Below are positions 44,961-54,899 of a stretch of DNA of 64,000 nt, one piece after another (the stretch's first letter is position 1; each line of letters begins with the position of its first letter). Under the pieces are notes generated by a model. It had not been told where the DNA came from and did no database searches. It saw only the letters and a list, made by a program, of their open reading frames with translations. The stretch is taken from contig KV748201.1 in assembly GCA_001692895.1 (NCBI GenBank), positions 1,674,001 through 1,738,000 of the forward strand, written 5' to 3'. The stretch comes from Cenococcum geophilum 1.58. Lineage: Eukaryota; Ascomycota; Dothideomycetes; Gloniales; Gloniaceae. The translations under genes and the position numbers were made by a program.

Positions 44961-46480
44961 AAGAATATAACCCTAGGATTAATTAGATTATAGGGTAAGT
45001 TAATATTAAAGATACTTAACGCTGTAAAATGTAATAGTAAACTAAGTTGGTATAGTATTAAGTTAAAGCAATATATAAAGAGACTAAGTAAGGCTTAAGT
45101 TATATACTAAAGAGATACTATAAGTATGGTAAGAAACTATAGAGCCTAGAAAGTAAAAAGCTAGTAGATTATATAGTATAGGACTATAAGATAGAGTTAG
45201 AACTAGGAATAAGTTTAAGGTTCTTTCTAACCTATAAGCTTACTAAAGAAGAGTTAAGAGCACTTAAAGAGTTTGTTTAGGAAAACCTATAAAAGGGATA
45301 TATTAGACTATTATAGTTATTAGTAGGTTATTTAGTACTATTTATACTAAAGAAGAACGGAAAACTTAGGTTATATATTAACTATAAATAGTTAAATAGT
45401 ATTACTTAAAAGGGTAGGTATCCTTTACCCTTAATTAGCGAAATCTAGGACTGGATAAGTAATGCATAAATCTTTATAAAGATAGATCTAAGATAGGCGT
45501 ACTATTAAATTAGAATTAAGAAAGGCGATAAATAAAAGGCAGCTTTTAGGTTAAGAGAAGGACTATATAAGCTATTAGTTATACAATTTAGATTAATAAA
45601 TACACCCGCAATATTCTAGAAAAGGATTAATAGTGTATTAGGAGAACACCTTAATATTATTATTATCTACTTAATAACTAAGAAAGAATACGGGGAATAT
45701 ATTAAATAGGTTTTAAAGAGACTATAAGAAGAACAGATGCTAGTAGTAATTAAGAAATGCGAGTTCTTTATAAGGAAGACCAATTTTATTAGATTTATTA
45801 TTAAACTAAGTTATATTAGTATGGACCTAAAGAAGATTAAAGCTATAGTAAGTTGGTAAGAACTAGAGAATATAATATAGTTAAGGTTATTCTTAGGGTT
45901 TTATAACTACTACAGAAGGTTTATAGTATAATAATTGAAGAATATTAAACTATTTACGAGACTTATAAAGAAAGAGAAACTATAGGCATAGGGAGATAAA
46001 TAAAAGAAGTTATTTAAGGAACTTAAGGAGTTGTTTACCTAGGAGCTAATCCTTAAAATCTATTAACTAGGACTAGACACGGTTATAAAAACAGATATAT
46101 TAAACTATATATTAGGAGTATACTTGCTATAGAAGTATAAGGATATATAGCACCCAGTATTATATTATAGTAGAAAGATAATACTACTAGAGTTAAACTA
46201 TAACATCTATAATAAGGAGTTATTGGGTATAGTTATAGTACTTAAGAAATAAAGAGTATTCTTATAAGGCGCAGAAAAACTATTTATAGTTAAGATGGAT
46301 TATAAAAACCTAACGGGGTTCCTAATAATAAAAGAACTTAATTAAAAATAGGTTAGATAGGTAGAGATACTTATAGAATACTATTGTAAGATTTAGTATA
46401 CTAAAGGAACTAAGAATATAAGGGTAGACGTACTTAGCAAAAAGGCTAAATTATAGAACAATAAAAAGCTATTAGGAGTA
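44961..46480 (+). pseudogene. Gypsy B reverse transcriptase-RNase H remnant
   Basis: RT segments: L-R-L-Y-I-N-Y (about 45365), T-P-A-I-F (about 45603), a damaged catalytic box near 45660-45680 with apparent loss of a few codons, then F-I-R-K-T-N-F-I-R-F and L-F-L-G-F-Y-N-Y-Y-R-R-F-I (about 45890-45925). RNase H part: I-K-T-D-I-L-N-Y-I-L-G-V-Y (about 46085) and Y-N-I-Y-N-K-E-L-L (about 46200). Confidence 0.77.
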
Positions 46481-47930
46481 ATGCTACGTAGAGATAAGGA
46501 TAGATAGATTAGATATAATTACCCTAAGCTAGTAGCAACTTAAGAGAATAATAAACTAGAAAGAGTCTATAAGACACTAAAAAGCTTTTAGGTATAAAGA
46601 ATTCTAAAAGCACAGCTAGAAGATCTATAGATAGATATATATAAAAATTAAGAAGTAAAGTATATTCTAAAAAGTATAGCAGAGTATTTTATAGAAGATT
46701 TCTATAAGGGAATAACTTAGGGACACAATGGAGCAATAGGCTTAGTGTTAAGACTTTAAGAAGAATATATTATTAACNGAATNTAAAATATTATAAGNAA
46801 AGTAATAAANGANTNTNTANATTNCTAAAGGAATAAACTAATAAGGTATAAGCTATATAGAGGGCTATAACCTATTAAAATACTAGAGAGACTATAGGAG
46901 GTTATATTATAGGACTTTATTATTAAGTTACTAAAGTTAAGAGATCCTATTACCGGATAAGATTACAACGTAATCCTAGTAATAGTAGATAAGTTAACTA
47001 AGTAGGGCTACTTTGTAGTATACACAGAAGAAATCTTAGCGGAAGATATTGCTAAAATCTATGTTAAAGAAGTGTTTATAAGATATAGAGCATTAAGTAA
47101 AATTATATTAGATAGAGATCTAAGATTTATAATAATATTTTAGGAAGTATTCTTAGCGGAGCAAAGAGTTTAAGTAGTAACTTCTACCGCATATTACCTG
47201 CAGATAGATAGTTAAACGGAAAGATTAAATTAGATGCTAGAGTAGTATCTAAAATATTATATTAATCACGTATAGAATAATTGGGTATTACTATTACTAA
47301 TTATATAGTTCGCATATAATACAATACTATAAAAAGGAATAGGCATATTACTATTTAAGGCAAATTATGGATATAAGCTAAGAATATCGTTATTATTATA
47401 GTAAGTAAAGAAAATAAGTAGCACAGCTAAAGAAAGAATAAAGATATTAATAAATCTTTATATAAACCTTATGAAATTAGTAAAAAAGGTATAAGAAAGA
47501 ATAAAAAGGTACTATAATACTAAAAGATCTAAGGGACTAGATCTTAAGGAGGGAGATAAAGTATGGCTACTATACAAAAATTTTAAGAGTTAATAACTAA
47601 GTAAGAAATTGGACTATGTTAGACTAAGACCTTTTAAAATATTATAAAGAATTTTACTAGTTATATTTAAGTTAAATCTACTAGCTAAAATAAAGATCTA
47701 CCCTATATAGTATATCGCAATGCTAGAGCTAGCATATAGGGATATTAAGCCACTAGTTTATAAAGTAGACACGTATAAAGGATAAGAAGAAGATAAATAG
47801 TAAGTTTTAAAGATTATTAGTTATAAAGACATTAACAATAAAATATAGTATAAGGTTAAGTAGATATGCTATACTAAAACTACCTAGGAACTACTATAGA
47901 ATTTAAAAAACGCTATAAGAAAGGTATAGA
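46481..47930 (+). pseudogene. Gypsy B integrase with chromodomain-like C terminus
   Basis: Integrase core D-Y-N-V-I-L-V-I-V-D-K-L-T-K (about 46962-47005), T-x-Y-H-type segment near 47190, and the usual Q-x-S-x-K-G-x-S tail. The end reads Y-K-V-K-x-I-C-Y-T-K-T and then E-L-L-x-N-L-K-N-A (about 47850-47920), resembling a chromodomain (Y-L-V-K-W-x-G-Y ... W-E-P-E-x-N-L). Undetermined bases at 46779-46820. A chromodomain would steer integration to heterochromatin in living chromoviruses. Confidence 0.72.
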
Positions 47931-48651
47931 AGTATTAGAAGAAATTAGATTAGGTAGCATTAATAAAAAAAGATCACTAAAAAATAAGTTACCTAAGGGG
48001 GACCTAAGAAAAGTAGTTACTAAACTATTTAGATCTGTTTCCTTTCTAGTTAAAAGAAAATCCGTTTTTTTATTGCTAAGTTCCTATAAACCTTATTCTA
48101 TAAGTTTCTACTCCTTAAAACAGACCTTCTTATAAACCTTTTTAAAATGGAGTAATTAAGCGGACGCTATAATATGGGCTTTAAGAGCCTTCTGCTCTAT
48201 ATTATAAGAACGTTTTAACTTAGTAAGGGCTTAAGATAGTTTACTATCTAGCCGCGTAGTAGTAGATTAGATATAAAACCCTAAGATAAATTAACTAAGG
48301 AACTAGACGACTATTAAGAATAATAGGTTACGTATATTTAGTATTAGAGATAGAGCGAACGTTATAGGATAAATAAATATTCGGTTTAGTATACTTTAAG
48401 TAAGAGAACGGTTATTATAAAGATAGGTTTACTAATATAACATAAACTAATCCCTTTTTTAAATAGCGAGAATATAGAGATAATATCGCAGTAACAGTAT
48501 AAGCATGACGTTGCGCTTATAAAGAAGAAAAAACTTTAGGTATAATAAGTAACGATATTAACTAAATTAATTAGACGAATATTATACCTTTAGTAAATAA
48601 CTTAGAGATATTTAGGATCTTTAAAAATAAAGATAAAGAGAAGGGAGATAG

Positions 48652-49070
48652 TATTACAGACGCTTTAAATATAATGTTATAACTACTTAGGGAAGAGTTA
48701 GAAGAAGCTAGTTAGTTAATTTAGGTATAGTCTAGAATAGAACCAATAGAGCTATATAATAAGGAATAGTAACTAAGGTTATATAACGTTGTATATAGTA
48801 TACGTAGTGTATAAAGGGAATATATATATAACACGTATAATACGTACCTTACGTATAAAGGGGATTTCTTAGGAGTATGGTTGTGTATTTAAAGATCCAC
48901 AGTCCCTACCTAGATAGTTCTCTCCTTTATAGTAAATCTTAGAATATAATTAGAGTTAATCTATTAGGCAACCACTCTACTAGTTATGTTTACGTTATTA
49001 ACTATTCTATACCTATATACCTAGCCCATTAATAAGTCCACCGTAGTATTTCCTATAAGGCTTCGTTATA
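48652..49070 (+). repeat. Gypsy B 3' LTR
   Basis: 419 bp, TATTACAGACGC ... GGCTTCGTTATA. Matches 338-758 and the split LTR at 39709-41896. More RIP-altered than 338-758. Confidence 0.88.
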
Positions 49071-49092
49071 GCTTATACCCACTTCTATAATA

Positions 49093-50151
49093 TAGGCGTA
49101 GTCTATAGTTATAGAGCCTTATATTATATATAAGGCCGTTTATAATTATTCCTTTTTAGATAAGGAGTTTTTATATTTTTAGTATATGTGTACTAATAAT
49201 AAGGGAGCTATACGTTTATCTAGTGTCTCCCTAGCAAGTCTCTAGCAAGTCTTATATTCTCTTATTATTCTTATTATATACTTAGTTTATATTTTCCTAT
49301 TAAAGCTATTAAATTTAGGTAATCTTAAGTTCTAGTATAAGGCGTTCCGTTTGTCTTACTATCTCTTATATAATTATTATATTATCCACCTAGCGTCCCT
49401 TTTTTACCCTAAGGCTTATAGGAACCACTAGGACTTTAAGTAAATAATCCTTATAAAGTACTTTTATACTAATACGTTCTCCTAGCCTATCCCCTACCCT
49501 TATAGCTTATTCCTTTACCCATTAGTTCTTTAAGGTAACTCTAATATCTCTGCTCCTAAGGTATTAGATTATAACAGCGTTATAAACCTCTTTATAAATC
49601 TTTATAAGGACTTCTATTTCTAATTATCCCCTAAGCCCCTTTACTTTTTTTTATATTTAGTTATATTATAATTATATATTTAGTTATTATCTTAAGGGGG
49701 GTAGGCTCCCTATACTATAAAAGCGCTACTATAGTAGCCTAGATATAGTTCGCTGGTAAAGAGAGTTTTTATTTATTTTTAATTTTATTTAGCCGTTAGA
49801 GGATTTAATTAAGGGTTTACTAGAGGGGCGCTTAAGGTTTGCTAGACTAGCGGAGCTATTCTACTAGCTGTATTAGATTGTTATAGCTAATAGTTACTTC
49901 CCTATAATTCTAAATACTAGACGCGTTTAATAGGCTTTATATTTTATTAAATACCTTCTTAATAAAGGTATTTCCGCTTTATAGTATAGTATTCGCCTAT
50001 CTTTATTATAGAGGGCTATTGCTAGGTATAGTTCTGGCGGTCGCACGTAAGTATAAACTACCATTATTTAATATATGCCTCCCCTATAATGCATATATAT
50101 TAGGGGGATTCTCTAAGTATTTTTTAGGGTTCTTTTTATTAGTTATATAGG
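49093..50151 (-). pseudogene. LINE ORF1, N-terminal part, and 5' region
   Basis: Minus strand. Readable ORF1 segments: D-I-R-V-T-L-K-N (about 49520-49545), G-D-R-L-G-E-R-I-S-I-K (about 49465-49500), L-K-V-L-V-V-P-I-S-L-R-V (about 49410-49445), L-I-L-E-L-K-I-T (about 49315-49345), and S-S-L-I-I-S-T-H just before the zinc knuckles across the insertion. The part beyond about 49750 may be the 5' untranslated region. The right limit at 50151 is approximate. Confidence 0.7.
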
Positions 50152-50585
50152 GTGACTTACCAATAACGACTACTCAAGTAGGTTATAGTGGTGTTGGTTA
50201 ATAAAGCTTATTAATTGGAATAAGGAAGGGCGAGGAGCTTAAGACTCCTCGCTGCGCTAGTGCCGCGGCGTTACGTGACAACTGCTTGCCTTATTCCCGA
50301 CACTAGCAACTCTTCTTTTATGGCTGCCATCTATATATAAATACTGCTTAACTAGCGTAATAAATATAAATCCTTTTTACTTACTATTGCCATTGCAATA
50401 TAAGTCTCGCTATTTTAAAATTTGCCTCTTAGCACGTAGTGCTTTCTTACTAAGGAGTTATTAGTAGATATTATGTTAGGGCCGCTAAGGCGCTAGCTAT
50501 AAGCAAGCTAATAGCAATTTTCTATATTAGGTATAGAAAATCCTAATTAGCTGGTTAAAATTAGGGTTTATAGAATATTATACTT
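50152..50585 (-). repeat. Probable 3' LTR of Copia E
   Basis: Limits are estimates: a polypurine-like AAAGGGAG (minus strand, about 50593-50600) marks the inner edge. Contains a less degraded GC-rich part (about 50230-50290), a TATATATAAATAC box (about 50331) and the second copy of the CCAAT-flanked palindrome (50490-50560). No partner LTR is available to confirm the ends. Confidence 0.5.
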
Positions 50586-50609
50586 TTACTCCCTTTTAAC
50601 TTAACCTTT

Positions 50610-53600
50610 AACTTATATATATAGAGTGTTTATATTAATAAACGCTTCTAGAGCCTTATTTAGGTTTGCCTTTATTATTATATCTACTAGGTTATCTTAA
50701 CCGTTAATCTATTAAATCTTAAAGAGTTTTTGCTGTTTATAGGATTAATAAAGTGCTATAATGTCGATTATAAGGCGCTTCTTCTTTATAGTACTAAGCT
50801 TAACTAAATACTTATAAAGGGAATATAAGTTAGTATATACGATTATAGGGATAATAGGAAGTTTAAGTTAATCTATAATTATCTTTAGAGTAGTTCCAAT
50901 TGCAATTACTATATTAACTCCGCTAACTATTCTATATATCTCTAACGCTAGAACGCTTTAAATAATACGCTTACTTTTGGTTAAGCTCTAATAAATAAGA
51001 TTACCGTAAATTATAAAGTTATTCTCTTTAGTAGATTTGTTTGCAATAATAATTTTATATTCTAGCTAGGAGCTAAAATCTTTATTATTTATAAACGATT
51101 TATTAATAAATATAAAGAGCTTAGTAGTAAGAAGATTAATAGGCATATAGAGTAATCCCCAATTAAAATGGGTTATTTACTAAAAAAAAATGCTTATTTA
51201 GGGTAAGAATATTATTCTTAGTTAGTTTCTGGTATTAGGCGGCAATAAAGAGATTAAATAAAGCCTTTGGTTAATAGATAGAAAGTAATATAAGCTTTAC
51301 GGGCGCGTTGCTCTATATATCCTTACTTTAGAGAATTAATATTAATAACGTTAATCTTTTTGCCTTAACCCTTTTGGCGTAAAGCAATAGAATCCTTATT
51401 TAGGGAGAGGATGCATTTATTAAAAAGTAATAGTGTTATTAAATTAAGCTTTTCCTTTAACTTTACTATAAGGGTTACCTTTACTAGCTTATCTTCTTTA
51501 AGAGCTAAAAATTAGTTGTCTTCTAAGATAATTATATTATTAGTTTATATGCCAATAATTCTAAATAGGGTTCCTATAGTTATAATAAGGAAGTATAGAT
51601 TAAATATAGAAGTAGTTATTAAAAGTTTCTCTTTATAGTGTTTGCTATAGGTAGCCCACTAATAAGTTCCTGCCTCTGCGATTTTATATAATAGCTTAAG
51701 CATAACTATAATTGTATCTTTAGGATATTAGTGGCGAATTTACTTTAGAAGGTATGCTAATATTAAGTGCTAAAGGTGCATCTTTAATTAGGTGTAGGCC
51801 TAAGTAATATCTTATAAATAAACCGCTATTTTATTCTTTATTAGGGAGGGAGCTAGTATAATAATAACTTACTAACTAGCTTATTGAATTATAAGAGATT
51901 ATATAAAAATTACCTCCTTACTATTGTTATTATAGCCTTAGATAATAAGCCTTAATTTCTTAAATAGGGTATTAGTAGCTTTGCCCTTAATCTCGTTAAC
52001 TATTCTTAACTTAAAGATACGGACTTTATTAAACTTAGTAGGGTTATACTTCTTAAATTTAAAGACTTTTTTTATAATAAGACCATTAATCTCCTACTTA
52101 TTAGATGCTTAGAAAGGAGCTCCTAAAGTTATAATATAACCTTCCTTTTAAAGCTATTTTGCGAGTTTAAAGTTAGCCTTCTCCTTAGCTGTTATAAAGG
52201 CTATTAATAGCTTAACTCTATTCTTAATGGCGGTAATAAATTACTCTTTAAAATTAATAAGATATTAGTAATTTTATAATTCCTTTAGGCGACCTCTACC
52301 GCGTTATAGTTATAGTCGCCTTCTAGAGTATATTAATTATACCTCTCCTTTAAGGCATCTTCTATAGTATCCTATAAAGGCTTAGAACTATTATCTTTAT
52401 AATAAGGCTTAATAATAGTTAAATAGAATTAAGTGAGTCTATAAGGCATCTAAATAGTATAAGTTTAACTATTAATTATAATAAGTTAATATAGGCCTAA
52501 CCATTCTCCCTTTTTACGCTATACGCGTACCTTAAACTAGAGTAGTAGATTAAGCGTAGTTAAGGTATTTAGGCTATTTCTTATTCCTAGTACGTTATTA
52601 ACCTAGTGTATAGCATAGAGATATCGCACCCCCTTTATTGCCTTGTGAATAGCCTTAGCTTATTATATAATAAAGGGAAATAGTAAAGAGTTATTAGTTA
52701 TTTAAGGGTAGGCGCTAAAGACTAGTAACATAGGTATAAGCCTATCTAGGCTAGCGGAATTATTAATAGCTTTAATAGCTATTTATAAGGTAAGTTCTTT
52801 ATTAGCGTTCTCTAGTTTTAAAGAGATAATCTTATATATATAGCGTAATGGCGTATAATATCGCTTTACTTTTCTAACGCTATTATATACCTTAATAGAA
52901 ACTTTCTTAACCTTAATTACTATTGCCTTTATCTATTATTAAAACTTTATAGATAAGAAGTTCTTTCCTATATTATAGATAATTTAATTAGGGAGTCCTA
53001 GGTAGATATTAATCTAGTATAAATAAAGGGTATCCTATACATTCTTAGCTAATATATCCTTTAAAAATTGTACAGCTTAGAAGAAAGTTAAGAAGTTAAT
53101 AACTTAGAGTACTGGCTTGCCGCTAAAATATATAACGTTAATAATAATATAAAAGTTATAGTTATAGTTATTTTTAAGGGTAAATTTAAATCGGCCAGGG
53201 GACTTCTGGTTTATTTAGTAGTAGTAATAGTACTTTATAAAATGTTTAATTACCTTAACCTTAACTTTATAGCCTACTTACTAAAGAACCCTAAGTAATT
53301 AATAAACGGATAGGTGGCTAAACCGACGGTATAGTTGGCGTAACTCTAACTTAGTTAAATAGCTCTAAGTAATACTCTTTTCTAGTTATTAAAGGAGTAG
53401 CTAAGGGTAATCCTATTTACATATAATAGGCACCTAATTGTCTCCCTATACGAGTATATTCTTAAGGTTATTAAGCTTAACGCCTAATTTATTTATATCC
53501 CTAATACAAAATAAAAACGGAGTGTTCGCGGGAATAACGTGGAAAGTAATATATCCTAAGGGGGTTTAGACCCTAATTATACTAAAAAAAATTACGGTAC

Positions 53601-54270
53601 CCTTACTAAAACGTATTATATATTGGCCTACCGTTAATTAGTTAATCTAGATAGAAGTATTAAGTTATTAAAGAGCTTAAACTTAAGGTTCTTATACTAT
53701 AAATACTTTTATGGCTTTTATATCTAGTATAATACTATAAAAGACGTTTACTAAGTATCTATTATTAAAGGAGAACATAGAACTCTCCTTTAGCTTATTA
53801 AAGATATCTAACTTTATAGTAAAATGGAGCGTAGATTGGTTATTAAGAATAGTAACAGTTTATATACTATCTACCTTACCATACTTAGTGAAGTATTAGT
53901 TAGGTAAGTAGTTCTTAATTTCTATATTTATAAGGAGCTATTCGGCCTTATTAACCTCACCCTTAAGATCTTCTACGCCTTTATATTAAACTAGAAAGCT
54001 TTAAAAGTAGGCTATAGTAACCTTATAATTTCTAATATTTCTTATACTTTAGCGAAACTTATTATATACCTCCTTTTGCTTATTAAGAGAATGCCTAGTT
54101 AACTAGTAATTTAGTTTCTTATAAACGTAGTATTTCTTCTAGTAATTACTTTAAAATAAACCTCTATAAGGACCTCCACCTTTACCTTATAGTTGTTAAT
54201 TATACCCTTTACTATATTGCCTACTACGGCTACTATATATTTAAATAGTCTAGTTATAGTTATATTAGTT
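50610..54270 (-). pseudogene. Copia E integrase-RT-RNase H remnant
   Basis: Minus strand. Integrase zinc-binding region: L-T-K-L-E-L-R-Q-L-Y-R-R-F-S-H-L-S-V (about 53310-53365), followed by the H-F-I-K-Y-Y-Y-Y-Y-Q-I segment (about 53215-53255), whose C-x-x-C cysteines are now Tyr, then K-S-P-G-R-F-K-F-T-L. RNase H end: Y-K-Y-L-V-K-L-S-T-I-K-K-K-R-L-I-I-D (about 50765-50820) and N-G-Q-D-N-L-V-D-I-I-like segment (about 50665-50710). Dense stops. Confidence 0.75.
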
Positions 54271-54272
54271 AG

Positions 54273-54459
54273 TGTTATAGTGCTTTAATAAAGTAGACTA
54301 AATAACTACGTTATAGTATAAAGAGGGGAAGAAGGTAGAAAGGGGGTATTGTATACAAATAGTAGGGCCAGCCGCTAAGCCACTAGTAGTAGGCTAGCCA
54401 ATAGTAGGAAATAGTACAAGATAGTATAAAATAGTATGCGTTAGGTTAGTGCCGTAACA
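54273..54459 (-). repeat. Gypsy C 3' LTR (left end)
   Basis: 187 bp, equal to the right LTR. Differences are mostly transitions. Confidence 0.92.
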
Positions 54460-54569
54460 GTACTTCTTTCCCCTAAATAGTTTGGTCCCTAAACTAAATA
54501 AATAACTTAAAAATAGGCAGTATATAGGGTTACCTATTTTTTACTGCAAAGATATTAGTTCCGCTTACC

Positions 54570-54640
54570 GCCCTTAAATAAGCTAATAGCGATTTTCTAT
54601 GCCGGGTATAAAAAATCCTAATTAGTTAGTAAAACTCTAT
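54570..54640. repeat. Dispersed CCAAT-flanked palindromic motif, copy 3
   Basis: RIP-altered relative of 18280-18345 and 50490-50560, inside the Gypsy C 3' untranslated region. CTTACCGCCC before it and CTATACCGCC after it also match the flanks of copy 1, so the shared unit is about 120-130 bp. Confidence 0.6.
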
Positions 54641-54899
54641 ACCGCCACCTAAATTAATCCGCGTAGCGTTTCTTGACAAGAATTTAGCTAATTAAATAAC
54701 TTTAACCGCTGGTTAAAGTTCTATAACATCTTAACCACCATAAATTTTAATACGGTAGTCGGCCGCGACCTTAGCGTGACTTTTCCTTATCTTATACCCA
54801 GTCTGGGGGTCTTAGCTTTTTAGGGTATTACTTATAAAAGCGCTATATAGCTTATTTACAACCCTTTAGGTTTTCCTTTAGCTGCTAGGTTATATCCTT

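Larger units (their letters stand above)
39709..49070 (+). mobile_element. Gypsy B, LTR retrotransposon (chromovirus-like)
   Basis: LTRs at 39709 to about 41896 (holding a Fot1-like element) and 48652-49070. Internal order gag, protease, RT-RNase H, integrase, chromodomain-like end, all on the plus strand. Flanks GCTCG (39704-39708) and GCTTA (49071-49075) differ by two transitions and are read as a RIP-altered TSD. The 5' LTR lacks about 5 bp near its end. A 3' fragment of the same family opens the window. Confidence 0.87.
21301..50151 (-). mobile_element. Tad-like LINE, host of the nested insertion stacks
   Basis: Read on the minus strand from right to left: ORF1 (50151-49093, then 39475-about 38760), ORF2 endonuclease and N-terminal RT (about 38750-36648), and RT core and C-terminal part (22067-21301). 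The pieces are separated by Gypsy A (22068-36647) and by a solo LTR holding Gypsy B (39476-49092). Joining across each insertion with one TSD copy restores the reading frame. The 3' end is missing at 21301. A further 239-bp insertion sits at 36756. This is the oldest resolvable layer here. Confidence 0.85.
50152..54272 (-). mobile_element. Copia element E, minus strand (5' end missing)
   Basis: 3' LTR at the left (about 50152-50585), then RNase H, RT and integrase in Copia order on the minus strand up to 54272, where Gypsy C begins. Integrase N-terminal part, gag and 5' LTR are not found on the far side of Gypsy C. Heavily RIP-altered. Confidence 0.75.
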
